Positions 21,702-31,156 of a DNA stretch of 64,000 nucleotides are shown piece after piece; the stretch's first letter is position 1, and each line of letters opens with the position of its first letter. Source of the stretch: Cytidiella melzeri (Eukaryota > Basidiomycota > Agaricomycetes > Polyporales > Irpicaceae); the NCBI GenBank assembly GCA_022592445.1, contig JABYQR010000068.1:62001-126000 (forward strand), read 5' to 3'. A model generated the notes under the pieces. That model was not told where the DNA came from. It worked only from the letters and a program-made list of their open reading frames with translations, and made no database searches. Made by a program: the position numbers and the translations under genes.

Positions 21702-22279
21702 GGTGACTGTGTGACAATGCGTGATGAGCTTGACAGCTCAGTGATGTGCAAAACAAATCTCCATAAAGGAGAGGTCCTGTGTGTGCGTGGGGTAGTGCCG
21801 GCGTCGGCCTGGACTCTCTCTCCAGGTCCGGTGGTGAAAAGGATCTCCGTCATGGTTCTAACTATGCGGCAAATGGTTGGCAGATCAGTATTTCACTGAC
21901 CCTAAGTCCGGCCAGAACAAGTTACCCGTCTTTGTGCCTAGGCACTCATGGATTTCTAGTCCTGTTGTCTAGCTCTTATAATGAGCGTCTGACAACAGAC
22001 TCCACTATCACCTGTGGGGCAGCACACTTTCATCATGTTGGCATAATGCCAACCCCTGCTCTGATCAGCTCTAGGAGCGTCGGGCGAGAGGGTGATTCAA
22101 GTTGTGCGCATCAAGGCAATGCCTAGACACGACTACCACTTAGAGCCTATGGTCCAGCTATCTCTATTTCTAGAGGATTTGTAGAGGGGCCCATGCACAG
22201 GCACAAGACCTAGAAGAAATGGAAAGAAAACCTCCAGCACGTCCAGAGACGTGAGGGAGTAGGGGCAGTCTTATCCAAA

Positions 22280-22951
22280 TGAAACAGTAAGGGTTACACT
22301 CACCAGATAGTTGATAAACTTAAGGGGGAGATAGTGAGATAGAGAGTACAGTGTGGGTGAGAGTGTGTACTGGAAAGTACAAAGTAGTCCTTGATCAACA
22401 GAGTGGATAAGACTGAGGGAATATGCCCTCAGGAATGCCTCTATATATACATGAAGGGGAGGACCCCAGGTACTACCCTAAGACCCCTAATACCTACATG
22501 AGTAAGCGAAGTAAATCTACCTTACTAAGCATGCCCTATGCCCTAGTGGTGCCACTTCAATAATCAACCAATAGCAATTGTCCCCATGACCTGACCCCAT
22601 GACCCAGTCCCAAGGCTAGACTTTTCCAGAAGGTTCTAAGAACTATGACATCATCTAATGGAATGTTCTATACTATGACATCATAGTTCCAGCATGTTCC
22701 ACAAGGTTCCAGAGAGTTCCATCATGTGATACACAGATAAGGAAAGGAGCACATCAGCGCATCAGAGACAGGAGGCGCATCAGCACATCAATTGATAGGC
22801 ACTGAGAATAAGTGCCGGAATAAGCGCCTGATAAGCGCTGGATAAGCGCTGGATAAGCGCCTAAATAGATGCCGGATAAGCACTTAAATATTCCCAATAA
22901 TACTGTTGCCTGGTAAGGCAAGTCTTGTAGAAACATTGAAAATCTGTGACA
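22280..22951 (-). repeat. 5' LTR of gypsy element A
   Basis: 672 bp, matching 13,919-14,611. The inner end reads CTGTTTCA instead of CTGTTACA. It is followed (minus strand) by TTTGGATAAGACTGCC, where a primer binding site would be expected; no standard tRNA match is obvious. Confidence 0.92.
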
Positions 22952-23090
22952 GGTCTTACATAAGCTGAGTCACGTGCCAGTGTGACGTAGCAGCAAGTAA
23001 CATGACCATGTAGAGCGTCTAAGCCATGTGATATGGGCACTTAATAGATGTGTGCAGAGAGGGTTGCAACGGGGTTGCAACCAGGTAAAA
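22952..23090 (-). repeat. LTR-like repeat B, copy 1, remaining part
   Basis: Starts with the target duplication GGTCT and continues the sequence cut at 13,918 (TACATAAGCTGAGTCACGTG). It matches 20,270-20,400 and ends where element C begins. Confidence 0.85.
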
Positions 23091-23590
23091 TGTCACGAAC
23101 ATGCATACTTTTTCCTTTCTTTTCCTTTTATTTTCCTTATCTTATCTTATCAATGATACATGGCTACTGCATGTGATCAAGTGCATGTGACAGACTGGTC
23201 ACATGATCATAGAAGGTGCTGGAACATTGTGGAACATTGTAGAACATCGCACCATAGCACACCATACGTTCCCACGGCAGTGTTAGGAGTACAGACCCCG
23301 TACCAGGGGTCCTTGTCTGAGATGTATATAAACCTACCCTGTAGCTCCCTAAAGACCTCAGATTCTACCTCCTGGTCTTTAGGTGATGTCCACCTTGTAC
23401 TAGGTCTATCACTGTACTAATATATCCTGGTCTTTAGCTCATTGTCAGCTGCTCCCTCGTCGTCGTCTCTCTTTCTTCCCTCATCACTCTTACCTCTGTT
23501 GTCATCGTCCATGCGAGTTCGCTTGTCGTTCCTCCCCCTCCACTGTTGTCACTTCCTCGCTCTTCATAGAGTTTGGTTGTGTTCTTGACA
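23091..23590 (+). repeat. 5' LTR of gypsy element C
   Basis: 500 bp, TGTCACGAAC to GTTCTTGACA, with the promoter-like GATGTATATAAACC near 23,320. Compared with the 3' LTR it shows several CG to TG or CA changes and a few gaps. Confidence 0.95.
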
Positions 23591-23729
23591 TTAGGTAGAA
23601 TCTCCGTACGCTCGCCTGGACGTCGCGCAACCACACATTTTCCTTTCCCCAAAGTTTTAAAAAGTTTAGTCCCCCCCGGTTTACCAGTACGTTGTATTGG
23701 CCCGGACCCTTGATCTTCATTCTCATGTC

Positions 23730-24416
23730 ATGGTTGTAGTGCCGAAAGACGTATGCATCCGTCGTAACGTACCCGAGTCTTTCTTCAAGGCTCGACAAGA
23801 ACTGCGCAAACAAGGTCGTCCCCATCTCTACACAGAGAAGGACCTTGAAGCCATTGTCTCGTACGTCTCACGCCGTCCTCACTACCATCCTCTCGGTACT
23901 AGACTCCCCCACTTCGACCACGAAAAGTTTGCTTGTGACAACAAGTCTATCAAGGAACGCACCCACACCGAACGTACGCAAACTCTCGCCGACCGTATTG
24001 AGAAACCGTCTCTCAAGGATCGCATCTCTCGGGCACCCGCACCACCTCAACCGGACGCGCAGAAACCGGTGACACTCGACTTTCATAAGTTCTCTATCAA
24101 GGACCAAGTCGGCATTCTCAAGCCGAAGATCAAGGCCACCACCAGACGCCTCAAGATCCTGATCGAGCTTACCCGTGACCGCAACGACTCACAGGTCAAG
24201 TCAGTCCTGCTACTCAACGACAGGCTTCTGTACCTCACAGAGCATACGGAGGAAGTACTCTCCACCCGCACGCCGGCCCAGCTCAAAGCACTGAATTGGG
24301 GTCTGCAGTCAGTAGGACAAATCAACTTCACACAACTGCGCAAGAGGTTGACAGAGGTCACGAGTCGAGTGGCATTCGTAGCAGACGGAGGATACTTTGA
24401 GAAACTTCCTTTGTAG
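23730..24416 (+). CDS. accessory ORF upstream of gag in element C
   Basis: 228 codons from ATG 23,730 (MVVVPKDVCIRRNVPESF); the frame is also open further upstream without an ATG. The protein is basic and proline-containing with a leucine-rich C-terminal half (LKILIELTRDRNDSQVKSVL) and no recognised domain. It ends with two TAG codons in a row (24,414-24,419), after which the same frame is open all the way through gag. It may be an N-terminal extension of gag made by stop readthrough, or a separate protein. Confidence 0.55.
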   Translation: MVVVPKDVCIRRNVPESFFKARQELRKQGRPHLYTEKDLEAIVSYVSRRPHYHPLGTRLPHFDHEKFACDNKSIKERTHTERTQTLADRIEKPSLKDRISRAPAPPQPDAQKPVTLDFHKFSIKDQVGILKPKIKATTRRLKILIELTRDRNDSQVKSVLLLNDRLLYLTEHTEEVLSTRTPAQLKALNWGLQSVGQINFTQLRKRLTEVTSRVAFVADGGYFEKLPL

Positions 24417-24419
24417 TAG

Positions 24420-25811
24420 ATAGCAATCATTGAGTGCGACAATTATTTCCACGTCTTCGATCCCGACAATCGTCAGGACTGTCACAATAACGAGGAGGAT
24501 CACGCATATATCGAAGTCTGCGAACAGCAGCCATGTCCAAATCAAAGTCAAAAGTTTGTAGTCTCCCGCCATTTCAGACAAGGACAACGATACTCCGGTT
24601 ACGTACCTTGTGATAACAGTCAATTTCCGCTGACGGTCGGAGTTCCGGAAGAAATCGAAGTGGATACCAGTTTAGCCGTACCAGAAATTACACCGGTTTC
24701 ACCAGACGTCACCCCCATTATTCCCGACCCCATCACTACTCCCATCACAATGACAACACCCGCGGTTGATCCTGCCTTGATTGCAGCCATTGTAGCTGCA
24801 GTTACGCAAGCAATGCCAAGACTGCAAGTCATGGTCAACAATAACGACACCAAGCCCGATAGATACAAGGGCGAACATGGCCATGACTTAGAACGGTTCC
24901 TGTCACAATGCGAGGCTTACTGGGTGACCGCCAGTATTGCCAATAAAAGAACCAAGGTCCTGACAGCAATCTACCGGTTGTCAGAAAAGGCTGCCCAATG
25001 GGCAATACCAGTCACGGACCATATGGCTGACCACAACGGTAATTTGCCGGCCAACCTCGATACATGGGCCAAGTTTAAGACGGAGCTCAAGAAGTACTTC
25101 GGCAATGCAACGCCCGAAGATACTGCTATTCGTGAACTGGAGAAGCTCTGTGGAGCTGAGAAGAAGGAAAAGAATGCGCGGGATGTCCGCACATACGTTA
25201 CTGACTTCCAGTCATACGTGGGTCGCATCAACGGGCTGAGCGACAAAGACAAGGAGATCCGGTTCATAAAGGGTCTCCCTGAATACATCTATGGACGGCT
25301 GGCAACGGCTGAAGCTCCACCGGCCAATTACCAAGGTTGGATTGACAGGTCTCTGAAAATGGCGGCTGTGTATGCCCGCATCAGAGAAACAACGGAGAAG
25401 AAAATTCCGTCTGTTCCCTCGTCAACAACGTCGAGACCTACCCAGTCCCAGCCCAGGTTCACCCCGGTTCCCCGAGCCTCAAATGGCCCAGTTCCCATGG
25501 AAGTTGATGCTTCCAAAATGCAGCAGGGGCGGCGGTGTTATAACTGCCAGGAACTTACCACGGACCCCAGTCATATTGCACGCACGTGTACCAAGCCCAC
25601 AGTCCCTCGTCCACCTCCTCGTGGACCACGTGTAGCAGCTACCAATGCGGAGGCCTCGACCTCTAAAATCGAAGGGAAGAAACCAGAGGCAACCGGAGAG
25701 TCGATTCCGTCAGGGATATCAGAAGTAACCCTTAATGCAATACTTGGAGAGCTGGAAAAGTTGAAGGCGGAGAATGCCGACCTCAAGAAGAGACTTGAGG
25801 AGGGTTTTTGA
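24420..25811 (+). CDS. gag of gypsy element C
   Basis: The frame is open from 24,420; the first ATG is at 24,750 (MTTPAVDPALIAAIVAAV), giving 353 residues. A capsid-like region (RYKGEHGHDLERFLSQCEAYW to VGRINGLSDKDKEIRFIKGL) is followed by a P/S/T-rich linker and one zinc knuckle (RRCYNCQELTTDPSHIARTC), then a short coiled coil (LGELEKLKAENADLKKRL). The segment before the ATG has several C and H residues (CDNYFHVF, CEQQPC) and looks coding. Gag ends GGT TTT TGA. Confidence 0.85.
   Translation: MAIIECDNYFHVFDPDNRQDCHNNEEDHAYIEVCEQQPCPNQSQKFVVSRHFRQGQRYSGYVPCDNSQFPLTVGVPEEIEVDTSLAVPEITPVSPDVTPIIPDPITTPITMTTPAVDPALIAAIVAAVTQAMPRLQVMVNNNDTKPDRYKGEHGHDLERFLSQCEAYWVTASIANKRTKVLTAIYRLSEKAAQWAIPVTDHMADHNGNLPANLDTWAKFKTELKKYFGNATPEDTAIRELEKLCGAEKKEKNARDVRTYVTDFQSYVGRINGLSDKDKEIRFIKGLPEYIYGRLATAEAPPANYQGWIDRSLKMAAVYARIRETTEKKIPSVPSSTTSRPTQSQPRFTPVPRASNGPVPMEVDASKMQQGRRCYNCQELTTDPSHIARTCTKPTVPRPPPRGPRVAATNAEASTSKIEGKKPEATGESIPSGISEVTLNAILGELEKLKAENADLKKRLEEGF
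25802..25808 (+). promoter_or_regulatory. putative -1 frameshift site, gag to pol (element C)
   Basis: The gag codons GAG GGT TTT before the TGA form G GGT TTT, a valid -1 slippery heptamer. Pol is in the -1 frame. That frame has one TGA at 25,826, then is open through the protease. The TGA could be a decayed CGA. Confidence 0.6.
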
Positions 25812-25828
25812 TTCGGGCCGTGATTTGA

Positions 25829-28800
25829 GCTGCGCAAGCACGCGCCCCGCGTATACCATGTAACAATAGATTTTCCGTACTTGCGTCTGATGTATTAGAG
25901 ACTGGTTCTGAATCAGAACATTTTCACATACCCATCACAGTTTCAGGAGTGCGGAGATCTAAAGAAGTCGCAGCAATGATTGATAGTGGAGCCTCGACAC
26001 TATTTATTCATAAACGGTTTGTTCGAGAGCATTGTATCAGGACCCGGAAGTTGAAACAACCAATTCCGGTGTACAACATAGATGGAACCCCAAACCGAGA
26101 CGGGGCTATTGATGAAGTCGCCATTCTTAATATGAGGATAGGGGACCACGAGGAAAGGACTATCTTCACGGTTACCGACATTGGGCCGGAAGATGTAATC
26201 ATAGGAATCAATTGGTTGAGGTACCACAACCCCACCATTGATTGGTACGAAGGCATCATCAGGATGGATGGATGTCCTGATGCGTGTAAACCCAGAGAAC
26301 GGGTTGAGGAAGCGAAGGAGGTTGCAGCTAAGAGAACAGCTGAGCCTAAACGGAAGAAGAGGATCCCGGGATTACAGAAAGTTGTGAAACAACTTCCGTA
26401 TTTGCCGGTGGATACGGAGGAAGCCGAAGAAGACCTCGAGGAGACCACGGAAGGTTCAGGAAGTTTGGATGGGGCCGAATTGCCGAAGTTACAGGCACAG
26501 GCCACTACTCAGCTCGGTGGAAAAGGAACTCCCCGACGCATTGTACGCACACGTCCGACACCTATGGTACAGGAAGGCGAACGCTTGTTCACTCTAGCAG
26601 AATACACATACTCTAGTGAACTAGCTGAGGTTGAGAACCGGGTTAAACCAGTCAAAACCTTTGAAGAGATGGTACCTGAACAATATCGTCAACATGCTCA
26701 CATCTTCTCTGAAACAGAATCTCAACGACTTCCAGAACACAAGTCGTACGACCATGCAATTGAGTTAATTCCGGAAGCAAAAGGATTTCACGCAAAGGTT
26801 TATCCGCTATCACACCCTGAGCAAGAAGAGCTTGATAAGTTTATCCGAGAGAACTAGAGAAAGGGTACATTCGACCGTCGAAGTCCCCAATGGCGTCACC
26901 CTTCTTCTTTGTCAAGAAAAAGGATGGAAAGTTACGCCCAGTGCAGGATTACCGGAAGTTGAACGAAGTCACTATCAAAAACAGGTATCCACTGCCGTTG
27001 ATCTCCGAACTCATGGATAGATTACGCGGTGCTAGTTCTTCACTAAGCTGGACGTCAGATGGGGTACAATAATGTCCGCATCAAAGAAGGCGATGAACAC
27101 AAAGCTGCATTTGTCACCAACCGAGGATTGTTTGAACCTACGGTCATGTTCTTGGTCTTACCAATTCACCGGCCACATTCCAGAACATGATGAACGACAT
27201 CTTTGCTGATCTTATTGCTGAAGGCAAGGTCACCGTCTACCTAGATGATATCCTCATCTATTCCAAGGAGATATCCGAGCATCGTGCGGTGGTACATGAA
27301 GTTCTGAGACGGCTCAGGCAGCATGACCTGTTTCTTAAGCCTGAGAAATGCAAATTGAGCGTTCAGAGACAGAATATCTAGGTGTTATCATTGGCCACAA
27401 TCAGTTACGTATGGACCCTGTCAAAGTAAAGGCAGTGGCTGAATGGCCTGTACCACAAAACGTCTCCGATATCCGCCGGTTTTGAGGGTTTGCAAACTTC
27501 TACCGGAGATTCATCAAGGACTTCGGAAAGATATGTAAGCCCCTAGATCATCTTACGGGCAAGGTCCCTTGGAAATGGGGCTCTGAAGAGCAGTCAGCGT
27601 TTGATGAACTCCGCCGACATTTGTGGAAGGCCGGTATTGGCAATGTGGAGTTTTGATAGACCCACACGTTTGGAAACGGACGCATCCGGATATGCAATGG
27701 GAGGGGTATTGGAGCAACAAGCCGAAGACGGCACGTGGCATCCAGTAGCCTACCGGTCTGAAGGCATGACTGAGACCGAACGGAACTATGAAATATATGA
27801 CCGTGAACTCATGGCAATTGTACGAGCTCTTGAAGACTGGCGTCATTACCTGGAAGGACTACCAGAGAAATTTCCCATTTTCTCTGACCACAAGAATCTC
27901 GAGTACTGGAAGACAGCTCGCAACTTGACACGTCGTCAAGCACGCTGGTCGTTGTTCCTCTCACGCTTTAACTTCGAGATCATTCCAAAGCCTGGGAAAT
28001 CTATGGGAAAGTCGGATTCCATGTCACGGTTGGGTCAACATGAGGTCAAAGACGAAGAAGACAATCTATCCAGAGTAGTCTTAGCACCCGAGGTCTTTCG
28101 AGCTGCTGCATCTCAACGTGGACAGGCTAGTGTACAACCAGACAGAGACCTGTTGAAACGTATCCGTGAATGTTCTCTTCGAGAGACCGAGGTGGCAGAA
28201 GCACTTGCCAAAGTCAAGAAACTCGGACCTCGTCTTCTCAGCCACGGACTCGAAGAGTGGAACGTGGAGAATGACTATTGCTGTTCCGGGGAAAAGTTTA
28301 TGTTCCTAAAGATGACGAGATCCGAAAGGAACTAGTTCGGAGACACCATGACTTGCCCGCTGCCGGACATCCAGGCAGGTACAAAACCATGGAGTTACTA
28401 TCTCGGAACTACTGGTGGCCTAGCATGACACATTTTGTCAATGACTACGTAGACACGTGCGATACCTGTCAAAGAACCAAGACGTACCCTGCCCCACCAC
28501 GCGGTCCGCTCAATCCACTGGATCCGCCCAATGCTCCGTGGGAAAGCGTCACCACAGACTTTATTGTCAAGCTGCCGCCATGTAAAGGATACGATTCCAT
28601 CACGGTTGCAGTTGACCAAACAACAGCGCAGGTACATTGTTACCCATCACGGGAAAGCATGAAAACTCCCGAACACGTGCAGGATTATATTGCAAACGTG
28701 TTTCGACTCCATGGAGTACCTCGTCAGATGATCTCAGACCGCGGATCAGTGTTTGCATCCAAGTTCCTTGTGCTATCTACGATGCACTCGGAGTAAAGTC

Positions 28801-29750
28801 GTCCATGTCCACCGCGTATCACCCTCAGACAGACGGTAAAACAGAACGTATGAACCAAGAGATAGAGCAGTATCTCCGAGTATTCTGTTCCTTCCGACAG
28901 GATGACTGGGTAGACTGGTTGCCAATTGCGGAGTTTGCGCTCAATAGCCGAGTACACTCGTCCACCGGAAAGGCCCCCTTCGAACTGATCTATGGGTATC
29001 TACCAGAGTTCCAGGTGCCTTTGAATCGGTATCAAACATTCCTGCAGCAGACGAACGTCTTCGAGCACTCCGAGAAGCCCAAGAAGACGCCAAAGCTGCG
29101 CTACAACTCACGGCAGAACGCATGAAGCGATTCTATGACCACGGAGTTACAAAGGCTCCGCAGTTTAAAGTCGGTGATAAGGTTTACGTGGAGCGCGAGA
29201 AGCATCCAAAGGAACAGCCGGTGGCAAAACTAGCACCGAAACGAGATGGTCCTTATGAAGTCTTGGAAAAGATTGGGGACCTGAATTATCGGGTCAAACT
29301 CACCATTCGAGACAAGCGACACCCAGTGTTCCATGTAGACAGGCTACGACCGGCCAAAACGGCAAGTTTGGTCCCTAACCGGGAATTTCCTGAACCGGAG
29401 CCGATTGTGGTTGACGAAGAAGAGGAGTACGAAGTAGAACAGATCCTTGATTCTAGGATCTTTGGGCGAAGAAAGAGTTTCAGTACCGTGTCAAGTGGAA
29501 AGGATACCCAGAATCAGAAAATTCCTGGGAACCAGCATCTAACATCACTCATGCCGATGAAGCCGTAAAAGACTTCCACAAACGACACCCAGGAGCTCCA
29601 CGACCAATTGCTGCATCTCTTTTCTTGGCGATGAACTTCCGACCAATCAACGAGAATTTTGAGAAACTACCTTCAGAAACTCTACGACGAGTATCCTTGT
29701 GGGAAGACGGAAAAGACTCAACTCCTGCCTTCCGGAGAAAAGGCCTTTAG
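25829..29750 (+). pseudogene. pol polyprotein of gypsy element C (PR-RT-RH-IN-chromodomain), broken
   Basis: Ordered domains: retropepsin IDSGASTLFI (near 25,980); reverse transcriptase with [21 protein letters not shown] (near 26,900) and YLDDILIYS (near 27,238); RNase H LETDASGYAMGGVLEQ (near 27,670); integrase zinc finger HHDLPAAGHPGRYK to CDTCQRTK (28,345-28,480); integrase core with ISDRGSVFASKF and AYHPQTDGKTERMNQ; and a chromodomain from EEEYEVEQILDSR (near 29,420), completed in another frame. Each frame change fits the loss of one base from a two- or three-base run (near 26,854, 27,034, 27,065, 27,154, 27,355, 28,273, 28,769, 29,475), with further shifts near 27,620 and 29,028. In-frame TGA codons lie at 25,826 and near 27,484. 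The stop at 29,748 precedes the polypurine tract. Confidence 0.9.
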
Positions 29751-29761
29751 GAGGGGGGTAA
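29751..29761 (+). other. polypurine tract of element C
   Basis: GAGGGGGGTAA directly before the 3' LTR. It has the same form as in element A, so the two families share their plus-strand priming signal. Confidence 0.85.
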
Positions 29762-30256
29762 TGTCACGAACATGCATACTTTTTCCTTTCTTTTCCTTTT
29801 ATTTTCCTTATCTTATCTTATCGATGATACATGGCTACTGCATGTGATCAAGTGCATGTGACAGACTGGTCACATGATCATAGAAGGTGCTGGAACATTG
29901 TGAACATTGTAGAACATCGCACCATAGCACACCATACGTTCCCACGGCAGTGTTAGGAGTACAGACCCGGTACCAGGGGTCCTTGTCTGAGATGTATATA
30001 AACCTACCCTGTAGCTCCCTAAAGACCTCAGATTCTACCTCCTGGTCTTTAGGTGACGTCCACCTTGTACTAGGTCTATCACTGTACTAATATATCCTGG
30101 TCTTTAGCTCATCGTTAGCTGCTCCCTCGTCGTTGTCTCTCCATCATCATCATCATCATCTTCCTTGTCGTCATCGTCCACGCGAGTCCGCTCGTCGTTC
30201 CTCCATCCCCGTCGTCACTTCCTCGCTCTTCATAGAGTTTGGTTGTGTTCTTGACA
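29762..30256 (+). repeat. 3' LTR of gypsy element C
   Basis: 495 bp, matching 23,091-23,590 and 10,798-11,271. It retains CG at several sites where the 5' LTR has TG or CA and has a CATCATCATC stretch near 30,142. The following interval 30,257-31,156 carries a 26-bp direct repeat (TTAACTCGCTCTGCTCGTGT core at 30,324 and 30,396) and the MITE listed below, but no gene I can support. Confidence 0.95.
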
Positions 30257-30819
30257 CGCACCTGGAGTGAGTATTCTTCGTTGTCCCTCACATATGCAAT
30301 ATGCTCACAGCCTGTACCTGTAGTTAACTCGCTCTGCTCGTGTGTCTTACGTACAGTCATTATGCTAATTGTGCTCTTTCTCTTTCGCACCTGGATTAAC
30401 TCGCTCTGCTCGTGTGTCTTAGGTTCTTACGACGGCAAGTGGGAGTACGACTGTGCATCACATCCCTGCCTCTAGACGTGTTGAATACATTCGACCATCT
30501 TTACTTTGTGACAAGCCGAGCAGTGATTGAACTTGCCATGTGACAATAGCATCAATCTGTGACTCAAAACGGGTACGCTTTTGCAAAACCTGACTCTCGA
30601 CGACGGCAATGTTCCACTCGTCGTATCACACAATTTCTCATCCTTCAAACCTCCGGAGATCATACATGAGATGGTCTTCTAGGAAAAAGTGAAAAAATCG
30701 TAATTTTTGGGCCAACACTCATGTGCCCACACTTTTTTCAATACGCTCGATGTGAATAAATTTGCAAAGCTGGTTCTACAACAGTATAGAGTTGATATCG
30801 GGTGGATATCACTAATTTA

Positions 30820-30983
30820 GGGCCTGATCGGCTGCGCATTATGTAGTCGCATTATGGAATAATCCCCCGCCAAATAAAATAATCCAGCGCTTAATTCGAC
30901 TTATTTCCACAGCGACTTATTATTTCCTTGTTGGCGGGGGATTATTTATAAGTCGACTACATAATGCGGCGCCGATCAGCCCC
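30820..30983. mobile_element. Harbinger/Tourist-like MITE
   Basis: 164 bp with terminal inverted repeats of about 50 bp: GGGCCTGATCGGCTGCGC at the left and the complement of GGGGCTGATCGGCGCCGC at the right, both continuing into CATTATGTAGTCG and AATAATCCCCCGCC. It is flanked by TTA on both sides, the 3-bp target duplication of PIF/Harbinger elements. It has no coding capacity. Confidence 0.85.
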
Positions 30984-31156
30984 TTACACAAAATATTGTC
31001 GATGGGAATTCAGGGCTAACGTGTAGTGTTACTAATTGCTCTCAGAACCTCGATCACGTGGTCTTGCTAGGCGTCTGACGCGTCTGCTGGGTACTTATAA
31101 CGCGTACTAGCGAGTCGCCCCCTCAGCTGTCACCTACTTTCACAACCTCGAACCTC

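Larger units (their letters stand above)
13919..22951 (-). mobile_element. gypsy-type LTR retrotransposon A, chimeric, degraded
   Basis: This 9.0-kb element has LTRs of 693 and 672 bp and the target duplication GGTCT at 13,914-13,918 and 22,952-22,956. It encodes gag and a protease, reverse transcriptase, RNase H, integrase and chromodomain polyprotein in the order of chromoviruses (Ty3/gypsy). It is unusual in having about 2.5 kb between the 5' LTR and gag. That space holds three small ORFs and a complete copy of another LTR-like repeat (B) ending at the gag start. Three nonsense changes and two single-base losses in pol mean it cannot make a full Pol protein as written. Confidence 0.9.
23091..30256 (+). 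mobile_element. gypsy-type LTR retrotransposon C (chromovirus), degraded
   Basis: This 7.2-kb element has 500- and 495-bp LTRs, an upstream accessory ORF, gag with a zinc knuckle, and pol in chromovirus order ending in a chromodomain and polypurine tract. No 5-bp target duplication is visible (TAAAA before, CGCAC after), unlike the solo LTR of the same family at 10,798. Pol is broken by at least seven one-base losses and some stops. Confidence 0.92.

Noticed and set aside
10798..30256. Three similar LTR-C copies read as a CRISPR-like or tandem array
   Set aside because: They are about 500 bp long with TG...CA ends and flank, or once flanked, a gypsy element.
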